From Isochrysis galbana (Eukaryota > Haptophyta > Isochrysidales > Isochrysidaceae), in contig CM030932.1 in assembly GCA_018136815.1 (NCBI GenBank), forward strand, positions 6,936,230-7,000,229: 64,000 bases of DNA, read 5' to 3'. Shown in pieces: positions 54,273 to 63,586 of the stretch. Every line of letters begins with the position of its first letter. Position 1 is the first letter of the stretch. The notes under the pieces were generated by a model. It was not told where the DNA came from. It saw only the letters and a list, made by a program, of their open reading frames with translations, and did no database searches. A program made the translations under genes and the position numbers.

Positions 54273-56738
54273 TTAGGAAATGGGGTTTCCACCCCGTCGG
54301 TGGAATGAGCCGTGGGCAGATGGTTTTGTAACACTGGCGACACGAGTCGTCGACTTTGAACAAGAGGACCTTCCAGTTTGGGCTACGACCGCCTCGCCCT
54401 TCGAGTGCCTTGGATTGGATAAAGGCAGAGGTGGGTGCGGAGGTCGTTCGTCCAACGAAGTCTTCCCCGAGGACGTGATGCGGAGCGCGTACTCGAGAGC
54501 TCGCAAGGCTCCGAGAGTGACCTCATCCTGCCAAGGCAGTCCCACGAGCTGCACGCACACCGGAAGGCCAGCGGAGCCTGCACACACCTTGCGTGCCGCA
54601 ATAGAGAAGGAGTCGTTCGCGTCGCGAGACGGGATGTACGTTTGCTCGCTAATGCGTACTCTCGTGACCGGCAAAACCCCGGCAGGCATGTCGAGGCAAT
54701 TGAAGGCGAACGAGTACGAGCACGCCTGCGCGAGCAGCGTCGACGTGCCGTGCTGCACGGCGGGAAGGGCGTTGGCTGGAGTGAGGAGCACGTCGATATT
54801 TTCCTCGCGCAGCCGTCTCAGGAAGCTCTCTCGCAGCTTATCCCGTGTGACGATGGCCTGCCAGTACTCGTAAGCTGTCTTCTGACGCGCTGCCAGCACA
54901 AGCTCCGCCTTCCGAACCTCACCGAGCCTTCGCAACACGTGGCCCAGGAGTGGGCGCAACGCGTTAGGTGTTTGTGCAGTCCGGTACAGGAAGGAGTAGT
55001 TTCGGTGAAGCTGCTCCCCTTCCAAGGCCTCCACGAAGGACCGGAATTTGCCGTCAGCTGACAGAAGGGAGATGTATGCCAATACAGTAGCGCGGAGCTC
55101 GCCGTTGAGGTGGAAGTTGACCACCTCGTGGCCGGCGGTCCGCAGGGCATCCGCAGCCTCGTTCACCGCCCGGAGGCACGCGGGCGCCGGCTCGAACCAG
55201 CCATCATCGCGTATCACGCCGACGCGCACCTTGACTGGCGGATAAGCAGATGACGACTCGTAGAATGCTCCTTGGGCCAATGTCTGTGGAGCACGCGGCA
55301 CCTGAAGCCCAGTCCCCCCAAGGGGGGGCGAGGGGGCCTGGGAGCTGCGAGGCGAGCTGTGGCTGCTAGGCGTATGGGAGGATCGATCGTCATCTTGCGC
55401 GTCACTCGACCGGGTGCTCGGTATATTGTGCTCAGCTTTGCCTAAACGCGCTTCGGCCGTAAAAAGGCTGATGCCGCGGTTGGAGCCATCCCTCCGTAAC
55501 ATCATCTTCGGTGTGGAGCTGGGTGTATTGTTCAATTGGGCGAGGGCGGCCGGGGGGCTGGCCGCAATCAGCCGCGAGAGGCCCGTTGCCCTAATATATG
55601 TCTCACAGTCCCATGGCACCGGCGGCACCGTTACGTCTCTGCTGGTGTTCTGAACATGCTTGCAACGGATGGGCTCTCCCGGCTTTCGCGTCAAGCCGTT
55701 CTGGTCAGCCGGCGAGCAAAGCACGCGCATCATCAATTCGAGGTCATTGACGGTGCGACCCATCGGACCAGCCGATGAACGTATCTCCTTTTGACCATTG
55801 CCACGCTCCTTGCGCGCCACTGCCACCCCTGTCATGCTCAGCCGCCCGCTCGTGGGCTTGAAGCCGCACAGGCCGCAGTAGGATGCCGGTATCCGGATGG
55901 AGCCACCAATGTCGGTCCCAAGTCCCAAAGGAGAGCCAAACGCTGCGATCAGCGCAGCCTCACCACCAGATGAGCCACCAGGGGTCCGCGATTTGTCCCA
56001 AGGGTTGAGCGCGACGCCCCAAAACGAAAACGTCTCGGGAGCCATGAGGAGCTGTGGCACTGCTGTGCGGATGAATGGGATTGCCCCAGCTTGCCGGAGA
56101 AGCTTGACCAAGGTGGCGTCCTCATGAGCGGGTGAGCCAACCCGGCACGCCATACCAAGGGTCGAGTCGTAGCCGGCCATGTCAAACTGATCCTTGATGG
56201 AGACGGGGAGCCCGTGCAGCGGGCCGCACAGCTTGCCTGCCGCCAGCTTGGCGTCGCACTTCGCAGCCTCTGCGAGGGCCTGGGAAAAGATTTCCTCGGC
56301 GTTGCAATTGAGAGCAGCCCCAGCAGCCATCGCGCGGCCGATAAAGCACCGTGTCACGTACACACTGCTGAGCTGACCGGTGCGCAGCATGTGGAGAAGG
56401 CTGTGGGCGCTGGCCTGCACCACCAAGTGCGGCTCGAGGCTGACAAACTTATGCTCTGCATACGCCAGCACTCCAGACCAGTCGAGTTCTTCGCCAGCGA
56501 GGCGGAAGCGTAGTGCGTTTCGCTCCTGGACCTTCCTGCGCGCGCGCTCGGCGAGCCTGATCTGCATCTGCTTGCGGACCACCCACCCAAAGATGATGCT
56601 CGTAAGCTGGGCGAGCAGGAAGAATGCGAGCAGGCCTAGAGCCTGAAGCGAGAGCAGCCGTTTGGCGCTCAGGCTCTCGGGCACAAGCACAATGAGGTAG
56701 ATGAGCAAGGCGGCGAGAAGCTTGAGCAGCAGCGACAT
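54273..56738 (-). CDS. FAAH-like amidase-signature hydrolase with N-terminal membrane anchor
   Basis: I start at MSLLLKLLAALLIYLIVL (56738), giving 821 residues; the frame upstream only reads through a CT microsatellite. Two hydrophobic segments (about 3-20 and 31-53) anchor the protein. The catalytic triad of the amidase-signature family is present with the spacing seen in fatty acid amide hydrolase: Lys 182 in SIKDQ, Ser 256 in TPGGSSGGEAALIA, and nucleophile Ser 280 in GLGTDIGGSIRIPA, followed by YCGLCGFKPTSGR. Between roughly residues 355 and 495 there is a low-complexity insertion rich in Ser, Pro and Arg. The core resumes with VKVRVGVIRDDGWFEPAPACLRAVNEAADALRTAGHEVV, and LPVCVQLVGLPWQDEVTLGALRALE closes it. 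FAAH-type enzymes hydrolyse N-acylethanolamines and other fatty acid amides at membranes. No intron seen. Confidence 0.9.
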   Translation of the reverse strand: MSLLLKLLAALLIYLIVLVPESLSAKRLLSLQALGLLAFFLLAQLTSIIFGWVVRKQMQIRLAERARRKVQERNALRFRLAGEELDWSGVLAYAEHKFVSLEPHLVVQASAHSLLHMLRTGQLSSVYVTRCFIGRAMAAGAALNCNAEEIFSQALAEAAKCDAKLAAGKLCGPLHGLPVSIKDQFDMAGYDSTLGMACRVGSPAHEDATLVKLLRQAGAIPFIRTAVPQLLMAPETFSFWGVALNPWDKSRTPGGSSGGEAALIAAFGSPLGLGTDIGGSIRIPASYCGLCGFKPTSGRLSMTGVAVARKERGNGQKEIRSSAGPMGRTVNDLELMMRVLCSPADQNGLTRKPGEPIRCKHVQNTSRDVTVPPVPWDCETYIRATGLSRLIAASPPAALAQLNNTPSSTPKMMLRRDGSNRGISLFTAEARLGKAEHNIPSTRSSDAQDDDRSSHTPSSHSSPRSSQAPSPPLGGTGLQVPRAPQTLAQGAFYESSSAYPPVKVRVGVIRDDGWFEPAPACLRAVNEAADALRTAGHEVVNFHLNGELRATVLAYISLLSADGKFRSFVEALEGEQLHRNYSFLYRTAQTPNALRPLLGHVLRRLGEVRKAELVLAARQKTAYEYWQAIVTRDKLRESFLRRLREENIDVLLTPANALPAVQHGTSTLLAQACSYSFAFNCLDMPAGVLPVTRVRISEQTYIPSRDANDSFSIAARKVCAGSAGLPVCVQLVGLPWQDEVTLGALRALEYALRITSSGKTSLDERPPHPPLPLSNPRHSKGEAVVAQTGRSSCSKSTTRVASVTKPSAHGSFHRRGGNPIS

Positions 56739-56780
56739 AGCGCAAGCCTTTCCCTGCTCTGCAAGGCCCTCCCCGCTCTC

Positions 56781-57045
56781 CCTGAGAGGGGGGGGGGAGG
56801 GAGGGAGGGAGGGGGGCGAAGAGAGAGAGGGGGGGGGGGGGGAGGGAGGGAGGGGGGAGGGAGAGAGAGGGAGAGAGAGGGGGAGAGAAAGAGAGAGAGA
56901 GGGGGGGGAGGGAGGGAGAGAGAGGTGGGGAGAGAGAGAGAGGTGGGGAGAGAGAGCGAGAGAGAGGGAGAGAGAGGGGGAGAGAGAGGGAGAGGGAGAG
57001 AGGGGAAGAGGGAGAGAGAGAGAGAGAGAGAGAAGCCCAGCTGCC
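56781..57045. repeat. GA-rich microsatellite upstream of the amidase gene
   Basis: Plus strand is almost pure (GGGGAGAGAGA)-type purine, i.e. CT-rich leader on the amidase sense strand. It explains the long Ser/Leu/Pro ORFs in this stretch, which are not genes. Confidence 0.85.
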
Positions 57046-57203
57046 GCCTCTGCGCCTCGGCGCCTCGCCTGCGGAGCTCTGACCCGCGCCCCCCCTCCCC
57101 CCCCCCACTCCCCCGCCCCCCTTCCCCGCCGTTCTTCTTCCGTCTTCTCCACCTCCCTCTCCACTCTGTACTCTGCACTCGTATGCGAATCTCCCTAGGG
57201 TAG

Positions 57204-59178
57204 ATTCCTAATCGACCTTCTTCGAGAGGATCAATCCCCTTCTCGCCTAGGAATAGAAATTGTCTGGAGTTTTGTAGTAGAAGGGGCTCATAGTCCCCAT
57301 GTGCCTTGGTGTACGCTTAATTGGGTGTCCTCCGATCTCGTCCCCCTCCTTGCGTCGCTAAGACCATGCTACATCTAGCCCTCGTCTCGCTACTCGGTAT
57401 GGGCCTGCCCACGGCGGTCCCACGCGCTCTATTCGAACATGGTACCCCCGCGAGTCGATCCGAACGCTCGCATCGCTCGATCTCGACCGTCCTCGACCTC
57501 CACATGCCCGAATTACCCCTTGGGCTTCTCTCGACCACTCATCCCTCAAATGTTTGGGCCTCCCCCATCCCTTTGGATGGGCTCGTCTCTCGTCTCTCGG
57601 GGCCTCTGAGGCCCGTCTCGACCCCCCTCGCCGGCCCCGCGCCGTTCTCGCCACTCGCGCCGACCTTCGGGATACCCTCTACCTTGTTTGAAGGAGGGGG
57701 GAAGTTGGCCGAGCAGACTTTTTTTGGCAAAGTCCCACAAGTTCTCACGATGGCGGGATCAGCCGGCGACTCCCACTGCGCGGGTGCTCTTTGGGCTCGT
57801 CGTGACCCGGGCCCCCGGGCCCTACCGCCTCCCAATGCCAAGACCGATTTCACCCGCGCTGAGGATAAGTGTGTTCTCGCATTCTCTGTTCATGCTAACC
57901 ACTATCAAGGGCATCTTCATCTTCAAAATTCTCGCCGCCACTCGCCGGCCCTGCGCGCCCCCGTCCCCTCTGCGATGGTCCTTGCTCCTCTTTGGACCCT
58001 CGAGGGTTGGTGGCTCGCCCGCGACCTCGCCCGCCGATCCCGCCGTCCTTGGGAATTCTCACCTTCTCTGGCAGTCTCTGCCTCTGCCAGGACAGCCTCG
58101 AGCTTGTGGGACGTTCTATGCTTCCCTGCGCGGACCTCGCAGCCATCTCTGCCGCCTTCGCCACCTTGTTCTCCGTGGCCTCAAGCTCAGCCTCGCGCTT
58201 GAACGCAGCCACCTCGATGAGTAGGGTTTGGAACTCCGTGAGATCCTCCTCGGCCTTTGTTCCGGTGGTGTTGGTGGGGTGGTCCACGTCGATGGGCTCC
58301 GCCTGCTCCTTGCCCTGCGTGTACAAGTGGCGGCCGTCCTGCCGTCCTGCGATGCGAGCCGCAAGGGGGGGGGGGGGGCGTGCACAGTTTGAGTGTGCTG
58401 AAACGTTCGCGTTCGCGGTGAGGGAGGGGCTGGGCAAGGTGCATGGCAACAGAACACACGCTGAGCCACTTCTTCAGCGCTAGCATCGTCGACTGGTGCC
58501 CACTGTGTTTCACAAGTAGGGTCCCCATGTCCCCATATGCCATATGCCATATGCCATGTGGCATGTGGGGGTGTATAGCACTGTGCAGTTCGGTCCGAAC
58601 TGTGCATATGGATATGGGCCCACGTTATCTATTCATCCGTGAAAATAAAGCAGAGGGTCCACGGCCGCGTGCGCGGTGAGATTATTAAGAGGTTTATAAA
58701 AGTAGGTTGTAGGTTGCATCGTTGCATCGGCATCGGCGCTATGCGCTATCGCTATCGCTATCGCTATGCGCCGTTCTTCAGCGCTTCGCACTTGCACTTG
58801 CACCCAAATTTCGGTCAAAAATTTCTATTTTGTCGGTCCACCCAAATTTTGCAAAACATTTCGCGAAACTCTGGCCTGGGCGAAAGGGGCTCCGTTGCCG
58901 TTGCCGATGAGGCACGGTACCTCAGAACTCAGCAATCAGCACTAGGATTAAAGTAGGACAACAAGAAAACTCTGACACTTTCCCCTTTCCCCTTTCCTCC
59001 TTTGCTGGCGCCGCGCGCTCGGCGCCAAACCCCGGCTCCCTGTCCCCGGCCCCTTGCCCCTTGTCCCCTGGCTCTAGGCCGTTCCCCCCTCCCCCCCCTG
59101 CCCCCTGCCCCCTCCCGCCTACCCCCTTCCCCTCCCACCTCCCCCCTCCCCTTTCCCGTCGGAATTCGCTTGCGAACG
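57204..59178. other. Intergenic region with uncertain ORFs
   Basis: ORFs overlap on both strands at 57321-58202 (+) and 57895-58449 (-). The minus frame has a coiled-coil-like stretch (LTEFQTLLIEVAAFKREAELEATENKVAKAAEMAARSAQ) followed by an RGRG-rich tail, reminiscent of gag-type proteins of retroelements, but I cannot confirm it. At 58530-58555 there are CATATGC repeats. A family 3' module (GGTCCACGGCCGCGTGCGCG ... TTATTAAGAGGTTT) ends at 58696. 59078-59160 is C/T-rich leader of the next gene. Confidence 0.4.
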
Positions 59179-60864
59179 ATGCTTGGCACCCCAGCGGGCC
59201 TGCTGCCGCCTGTGCCTCCCTCGTTTGACGCCCTCTGCTCCAACAGCTGCCACGAGCTGCTCGGAAGCGGCCATGTGCGACGGCTACTCAACCTGCAGCC
59301 TGCGCAGCTACTCCAGGGGAAGGGAGTCTGTCAGGATGGCGGGGCAGGCTCGGTGCATGGCTGGTTCTGGCACGAATGTGAGTATGGCACCGACTGCGAC
59401 GACTGCGGCCCGCGCTCGCCCCTTCCCCCGCCACCTGTGCCATCGCCGCCAGTGTCGCCGCCGCCGCCTCACCACCCGCCGTATCCGCCACAACCCCCCA
59501 TGGGTCCGGATGGTTCATTGTGCTCCAACACGTGTGAATCCGCAAGCAGCGATCACTACTTCGACGGCGATGGCGTGTGTGATGATGGCGGACATGGGGC
59601 CGTGTACGACGCGTGCGCCTATGGCACCGACTGCCTGGACTGTGGTCTCCGTCCAGCATTTGCTCCATGGTGGATTGAAGCGGGAAAGCACTGGGACAGC
59701 GTCATGGCAAAGGACAAGGCGGAGACAGCACGCGCGGTGGATCGAATGAATGGTGTCCTCGGTAAACTTGTGCATGGTGTTGGGCTTTTCATCCTTCTGA
59801 TCGGCATCGTCTGGCTCATTCATGGCCTGCACTTCACATGCTCCAACCTTGATGCGTTCACTGCCCAAGTACCCACTGCAGTCGCTGCCCGGGAGTTCAA
59901 GGATGTCAGCCCGGAAAAAAGCGATGGGCCTCTCACATCGGATGACTTTTGCGAGTACATCGGCCCCAATCCTTACAATCGCTTTGGGCCACCAGTGTAC
60001 ACGGGCCGCCGGCCCTACAACCTCTCCCATATTGTGCCATTGCCCCCGCCCGGTATTTCGGCTGAAGAAGTCCGCGCCAAGGAGGAGGAAATTGCCGCAC
60101 TTCGTTCGCGCGCAGCCGAACTCGGTGTAGAGGTCCCATCGAGGATTGCCATGCAAAAATTGTTCCAGGATCATCTCCGCGATGTGGGCAATGGCGTGGG
60201 CCGACCGCCCCATGAGCTTGCCCGGGCCGTCCTCGGTCTCAAGGCCTCTGCATCCAACGTCGCATCGGTTCAAGTGTCATCCCCTGGAATCGTGCAGCCG
60301 CATCCTGCATGCCAATGGCCGCAGATGGTCCATGGACCACCATGGTCAACAACGGGCGCGATCCGGGTTGTTGACACCCAAAGACGGCCAGCAACCCAAG
60401 GGCCCGTGATCACAGGGTTTGCAGTGCGGCCTGAAACTGCTCTTGCACCTGTGCCACAATCCCGGCAACAAGGCGTTGGCTCTACATGGATGCCCGCACT
60501 CATGACAGATTTCACACCCGACACGGAATGGCCAGTACAACGGAGCAGCCAATCCACTGTCGATGCACACAATCCTGCTTCGAGATTTTCCCTCAGTGCT
60601 GCCACACTAGGCGTAGGTCACATTCGCGTAACACAAACAACGCTCCAAGGCCATGGAGAGGGTGCAAGGCAAGCTCATGCGAGCGGGTCGCAACTGCAGT
60701 CCAGCGTACAACTAGATGTGTCCGGGGGCTCGGGACAAAGTAGGCATGGGGCTAGTGCTGCATCAAGAGGTAGAGGTGCACCAATTGCGCTGTACGGTGG
60801 TGGGAGCGACGATAGTCGACGAGGGCCGAATGTCCTCGGACACCACGGACTTGTGCTATTATGA
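59179..60864 (+). CDS. Cys-rich single-pass membrane protein with GTDCxDCG modules
   Basis: 561 residues from MLGTPAGLLPP (the frame is open upstream to 59002 through a Pro-rich C/T leader). Two copies of a Cys module occur: CSNSCHELL ... GVCQDGGAGS ... CEYGTDCDDCGPR (about residues 18-80) and CSNTCESAS ... GVCDDGGHGA ... CAYGTDCLDCGLR (about 116-158). They are separated by a Pro-rich spacer. The acidic GDGVCDDGG and GTDC-x-DCG words suggest calcium-binding, Notch-LNR-like modules. A single membrane helix follows (HGVGLFILLIGIVWLIHGLHF, about 196-217). The C-terminal half of 340 residues is hydrophilic with a short coiled coil (SAEEVRAKEEEIAALRSRAAEL). A luminal or extracellular Cys domain is expected, but no signal peptide is visible, so a 5' exon may be missing. 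Function unknown. Confidence 0.75.
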   Translation: MLGTPAGLLPPVPPSFDALCSNSCHELLGSGHVRRLLNLQPAQLLQGKGVCQDGGAGSVHGWFWHECEYGTDCDDCGPRSPLPPPPVPSPPVSPPPPHHPPYPPQPPMGPDGSLCSNTCESASSDHYFDGDGVCDDGGHGAVYDACAYGTDCLDCGLRPAFAPWWIEAGKHWDSVMAKDKAETARAVDRMNGVLGKLVHGVGLFILLIGIVWLIHGLHFTCSNLDAFTAQVPTAVAAREFKDVSPEKSDGPLTSDDFCEYIGPNPYNRFGPPVYTGRRPYNLSHIVPLPPPGISAEEVRAKEEEIAALRSRAAELGVEVPSRIAMQKLFQDHLRDVGNGVGRPPHELARAVLGLKASASNVASVQVSSPGIVQPHPACQWPQMVHGPPWSTTGAIRVVDTQRRPATQGPVITGFAVRPETALAPVPQSRQQGVGSTWMPALMTDFTPDTEWPVQRSSQSTVDAHNPASRFSLSAATLGVGHIRVTQTTLQGHGEGARQAHASGSQLQSSVQLDVSGGSGQSRHGASAASRGRGAPIALYGGGSDDSRRGPNVLGHHGLVLL

Positions 60865-61230
60865 ATCTCTGCCGTTGCACCCTGATGTACCCTGATGTTG
60901 GCTTTGAAGTGGCCAGCAATGCTTGTCGGGGCAGCGACTAGGCGCATGAATGAACCCGGCAAATTCGCGGACCGTTGCGATGCATTTGAATCTAAGCTAT
61001 TTGTTGCCCGCAAGAGCCCTTGATTCTAGGCTACCACGGAGGGCGGCGCCATCCTCATTGTAGCCTGCTTATCGTTCACTGCTAGTCAGCTAACTGGGTG
61101 GTGCGCGCGCAAACCTAGTATCCCTTTCACTCACGCAATTTAACGTTTAACGAGTAGCTTTTCCACCTCCTCTTGGTGTCCAAGGCCAAACGGCAGGTTC
61201 CCGACTCGTCTTTCGACGCTGTGAGGCAGG

Positions 61231-61281
61231 GAGAACACCTGCCGCCGATGCTCAACCAGAGCGTCGGCGGCAGGTGTTCTC
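61231..61281. repeat. Perfect 18-bp foldback hairpin (51 bases)
   Basis: GAGAACACCTGCCGCCGA (61231-61248) is exactly complementary to 61264-61281. The 15-base spacer itself contains GCTC/GAGC around AACCA, extending the stem. It lies between the Cys-rich gene and the LINE fragments. Confidence 0.9.
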
Positions 61282-61428
61282 TCTATGTTTTCGTCGGCTC
61301 CTCGGATTTTCACGTGCATCATAGGGCTGGTAGCAATCTAGATTATAATTTAAAGCTAGCCTGCAGCGTGCTCTGCGACGGCGCGACGCGCGCGGCCGAT
61401 CAGTACTGCTGCTATTTTTTCGTGCGCC

Positions 61429-61751
61429 TTATTTATTATAGATTTCCGCCGGCAGCCCATCCGGGCCCGCGCTCTTTCCCGAGCCGATGCTTCTTATAGC
61501 CTGTTTAGTTTCTTCTACATCGATGGCGCCCTCCAGCCGGCGACGATCTAGATCGCTTAGTGGTCGATCGGCTAGAGTCGCCTCTAGTTGGGGTATGCGC
61601 TGGGCGCTTTTGGGGGAATATAACCAAACGTAGTATTTGCGAAATTCCCTCCGTATTTCTTTGTCCGTAGTAACCGTGTCGTGCTGTGAGTGCACGGGAG
61701 AGTCCCATGTTCCCGTGCGGTATAGCTCCGCAACATTTGCTTTCCATTTGC
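61429..61751 (-). pseudogene. LINE reverse-transcriptase fragment (5' part of RT), copy 1
   Basis: The minus strand encodes SKWKANVAELYRTGTWDSP near 61745-61690 and then IRREFRKYYVWLYSPKSAQ ... LDRRRLEGAIDVEETKQAIRSIGSGKSAGPDGLPAEIYNK. The block from EETKQAI to GKSAGPDGLPAEIY is the opening motif of non-LTR retrotransposon reverse transcriptases. The frame stops at 61429 and no catalytic FADD-type motif follows, so this is a truncated fragment. Its upstream part, LRREDLHSKEFLRN at 62597-62640, is separated from it by the LTR at 61752-62585. Confidence 0.8.
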
Positions 61752-62585
61752 TGTTGTATTCAGGCCTCCTGGCATGAATATTTCGGCATGGGTACGTGCC
61801 TTCGTCGTTATATATCGTCTTCTATGTTCGTCTGGGTCACTCAAGGCGTGCAGATTCGGATTCTCCCTGGGCTCAGATCCTGGTTCGCCGATTTTCGTCT
61901 CGAAATTCGAAGATTTGAGTTTTACTTTTACCGTTACGGTAATTGTCCACGCGTTTAAGGTAAGAAATGCAGGTAACAGAACGGGGCCCCCCTCCCTTCT
62001 GCAGTTTCCCCTCCTTTCTGCAGTTTCCCCCCCCCTTCTGCAGTTCTCTTCCCTCCCCTCCCTCCGTTCCCTGATTTTCCCGGGCCAGGCCGGGAAAAAT
62101 ACGTGAATGTGAGGGAGGATTGGGTCAGTGTGGTGATTCACCCCCCTCGGCAGTCCCCCCCCTTCCGCAGCTCTCCTCCCTCCCCTGCCTCCGTTCCCTG
62201 ATTTTCCCGGGCCAGGCCGGGAAAAATACGTCAATGTGAGGGAGAATTGGGTCAGTGTTGGGATCTCACCCCTGTATCGTCTGTTGGTGACCTGCAGCCC
62301 CTTGAGTACCCCAAACCCCGAGTCTTCCGAGTCATCCTTTCGAGTCTACGAGTCCCTACGAGTCCCAAGTAAGCGGTACCTGCTCGCCGCGCCCTTTCTT
62401 ACATCTTCCGTCTCTCCGATTCGCGTTCCGTGCCACTCTCCCGTCCCCTTCACATGCCCGTCATATGCCCTCCCCGTTCCCCCGATGAGCCCGTTCCGGG
62501 CTCCCCGGATGAATCGTGCGCCGCGCTAGCCGCCGGTGCGCCTCCGCGGCTCGTTTCCAATGAGGAAACGAGCTTCGCTCCGACA
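61752..62585 (-). mobile_element. Solo LTR, 834 bp, with 5-bp target duplication, inserted in a LINE
   Basis: On the minus strand it starts TGTCGGAGCG (62585) and ends TACAACA (61752). The 5-mer GCAAA (minus strand) flanks it at 62586-62590 and 61747-61751. It shares with 39143-40877 the 5' hairpin, the CTCGTAGGGACTCGTAGACT region, two repeats of ACTGACCCAAT ... TATTTTTCCCGGCCTGGCCCG, and the 3' third with ACGATATATAACG. It lacks the GA tract and most G-rich minisatellites of the longer copy. Confidence 0.9.
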
Positions 62586-62691
62586 TTTGCAGGACTTCAG
62601 TTGCGCAAAAACTCTTTTGAGTGTAAGTCCTCTCGGCGAAGCTGCCGGTAGAGCGGAAGATTTTTGAGCGGCTCTAGGCGGCGTCTGTCTA
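62586..62691 (-). pseudogene. LINE linker fragment (upstream part of copy 1)
   Basis: The minus strand encodes RRRLEPLKNLPLYRQLRREDLHSKEFLRN. LRREDLHSKEF matches LRQEDLHSKEFF of the second LINE copy at about 63838. It is cut by the LTR on one side and by the SINE-like element on the other. Confidence 0.7.
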
Positions 62692-63569
62692 CAACTAAGT
62701 TTATACTTGGTTCACTCATGGCGGGGCACGAGCCCCCCTCTCTCTCCACTCCTCCCCTGCCATGGGGGAAGAACCACCCACTCTCCTGGCACGCCTGATG
62801 GCCTGCCAGGAGCACACAGCCCTGCTGACCCATCCCTCTCCCCACAGGCACGCCTGATTCGCCCGCCCTGGCCTGTCGTGGCCAGCCCATCCCTCTGACC
62901 AGCCCCTCCTCCCCCTGGGCCCCCCTGTTCAGGACCCCCCAGCCAGCTCCAGTCGACTTGCAGGGGAGCGGAGCGCCAGCGAGGGAGAGGGAGGAGGGGC
63001 CAGGGCCATGCCCCAGCCTCACCTGCCCCCTGAGCTGTGCTCCCAGGCCCCTGCAGGCCACCTGGGGACCTGAAGAGGGGCCGCAGGCGCGCGCCATGGG
63101 CCCCCGCCGCAGGGAAGAGAGGAGGAAAAGGGAAGAGGGAGGGGAGGGGGGAGCGGCAGCTCTCCCCTCCGGTGTTTACGTGTCTTCTAGACCTAGTTGG
63201 GTAAGAGAAGACGGGGGCGCCAGAGCCAGGAGGGAAGGGCCGCGGCTCGCCGCGGCCACTCGCTCGGGCGAGGGAGATTAGCGCTCTAGGCCCCTAAACT
63301 CACGAGTGCCCCCCCCCCCCCTGCGTTGTTTTACCCGAAAGGGGTTTTCCCCCAGCGTGGCCTCGAGGAGAGGATGTGCTGGGGTGCGTAGGGTCGGTGC
63401 TTGCACTGGGGGGAGGACAAATATCGAGGGGAGGGGGCAATGCCCCCCCTCCCCCGGTACCACTCGGACACCTGGCTCGCCAGGCATGGCGGGAGTCCGG
63501 GGCTGAAAAGTTGTGTCCAATTAGCTAGTGGGGTTGGCTAGGATATAACATTTTAATTTTAATTTAATT
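62692..63569 (+). mobile_element. SINE-like dispersed repeat, 878 bp, with 17-bp target duplication
   Basis: TAGGCGGCGTCTGTCTA occurs at 62675-62691 and 63570-63586. The insert begins CAACTAAGTTTATACTTGGT, the family 5' signature, and ends with an A/T-rich tail (ATTTTAATTTTAATTTAATT). The body contains the CGCCAGCGAGGGAGAGG module (62970) and a block shared in inverse orientation with 53056-54083. The long duplication supports target-primed retroposition. Confidence 0.85.
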
Positions 63570-63586
63570 TAGGCGGCGTCTGTCTA

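Noticed and set aside
56739-57164. N-terminal extension of the amidase frame
   Set aside because: It encodes only Ser/Leu/Pro repeats from a CT microsatellite; the Met at 56738 opens a clear membrane anchor.
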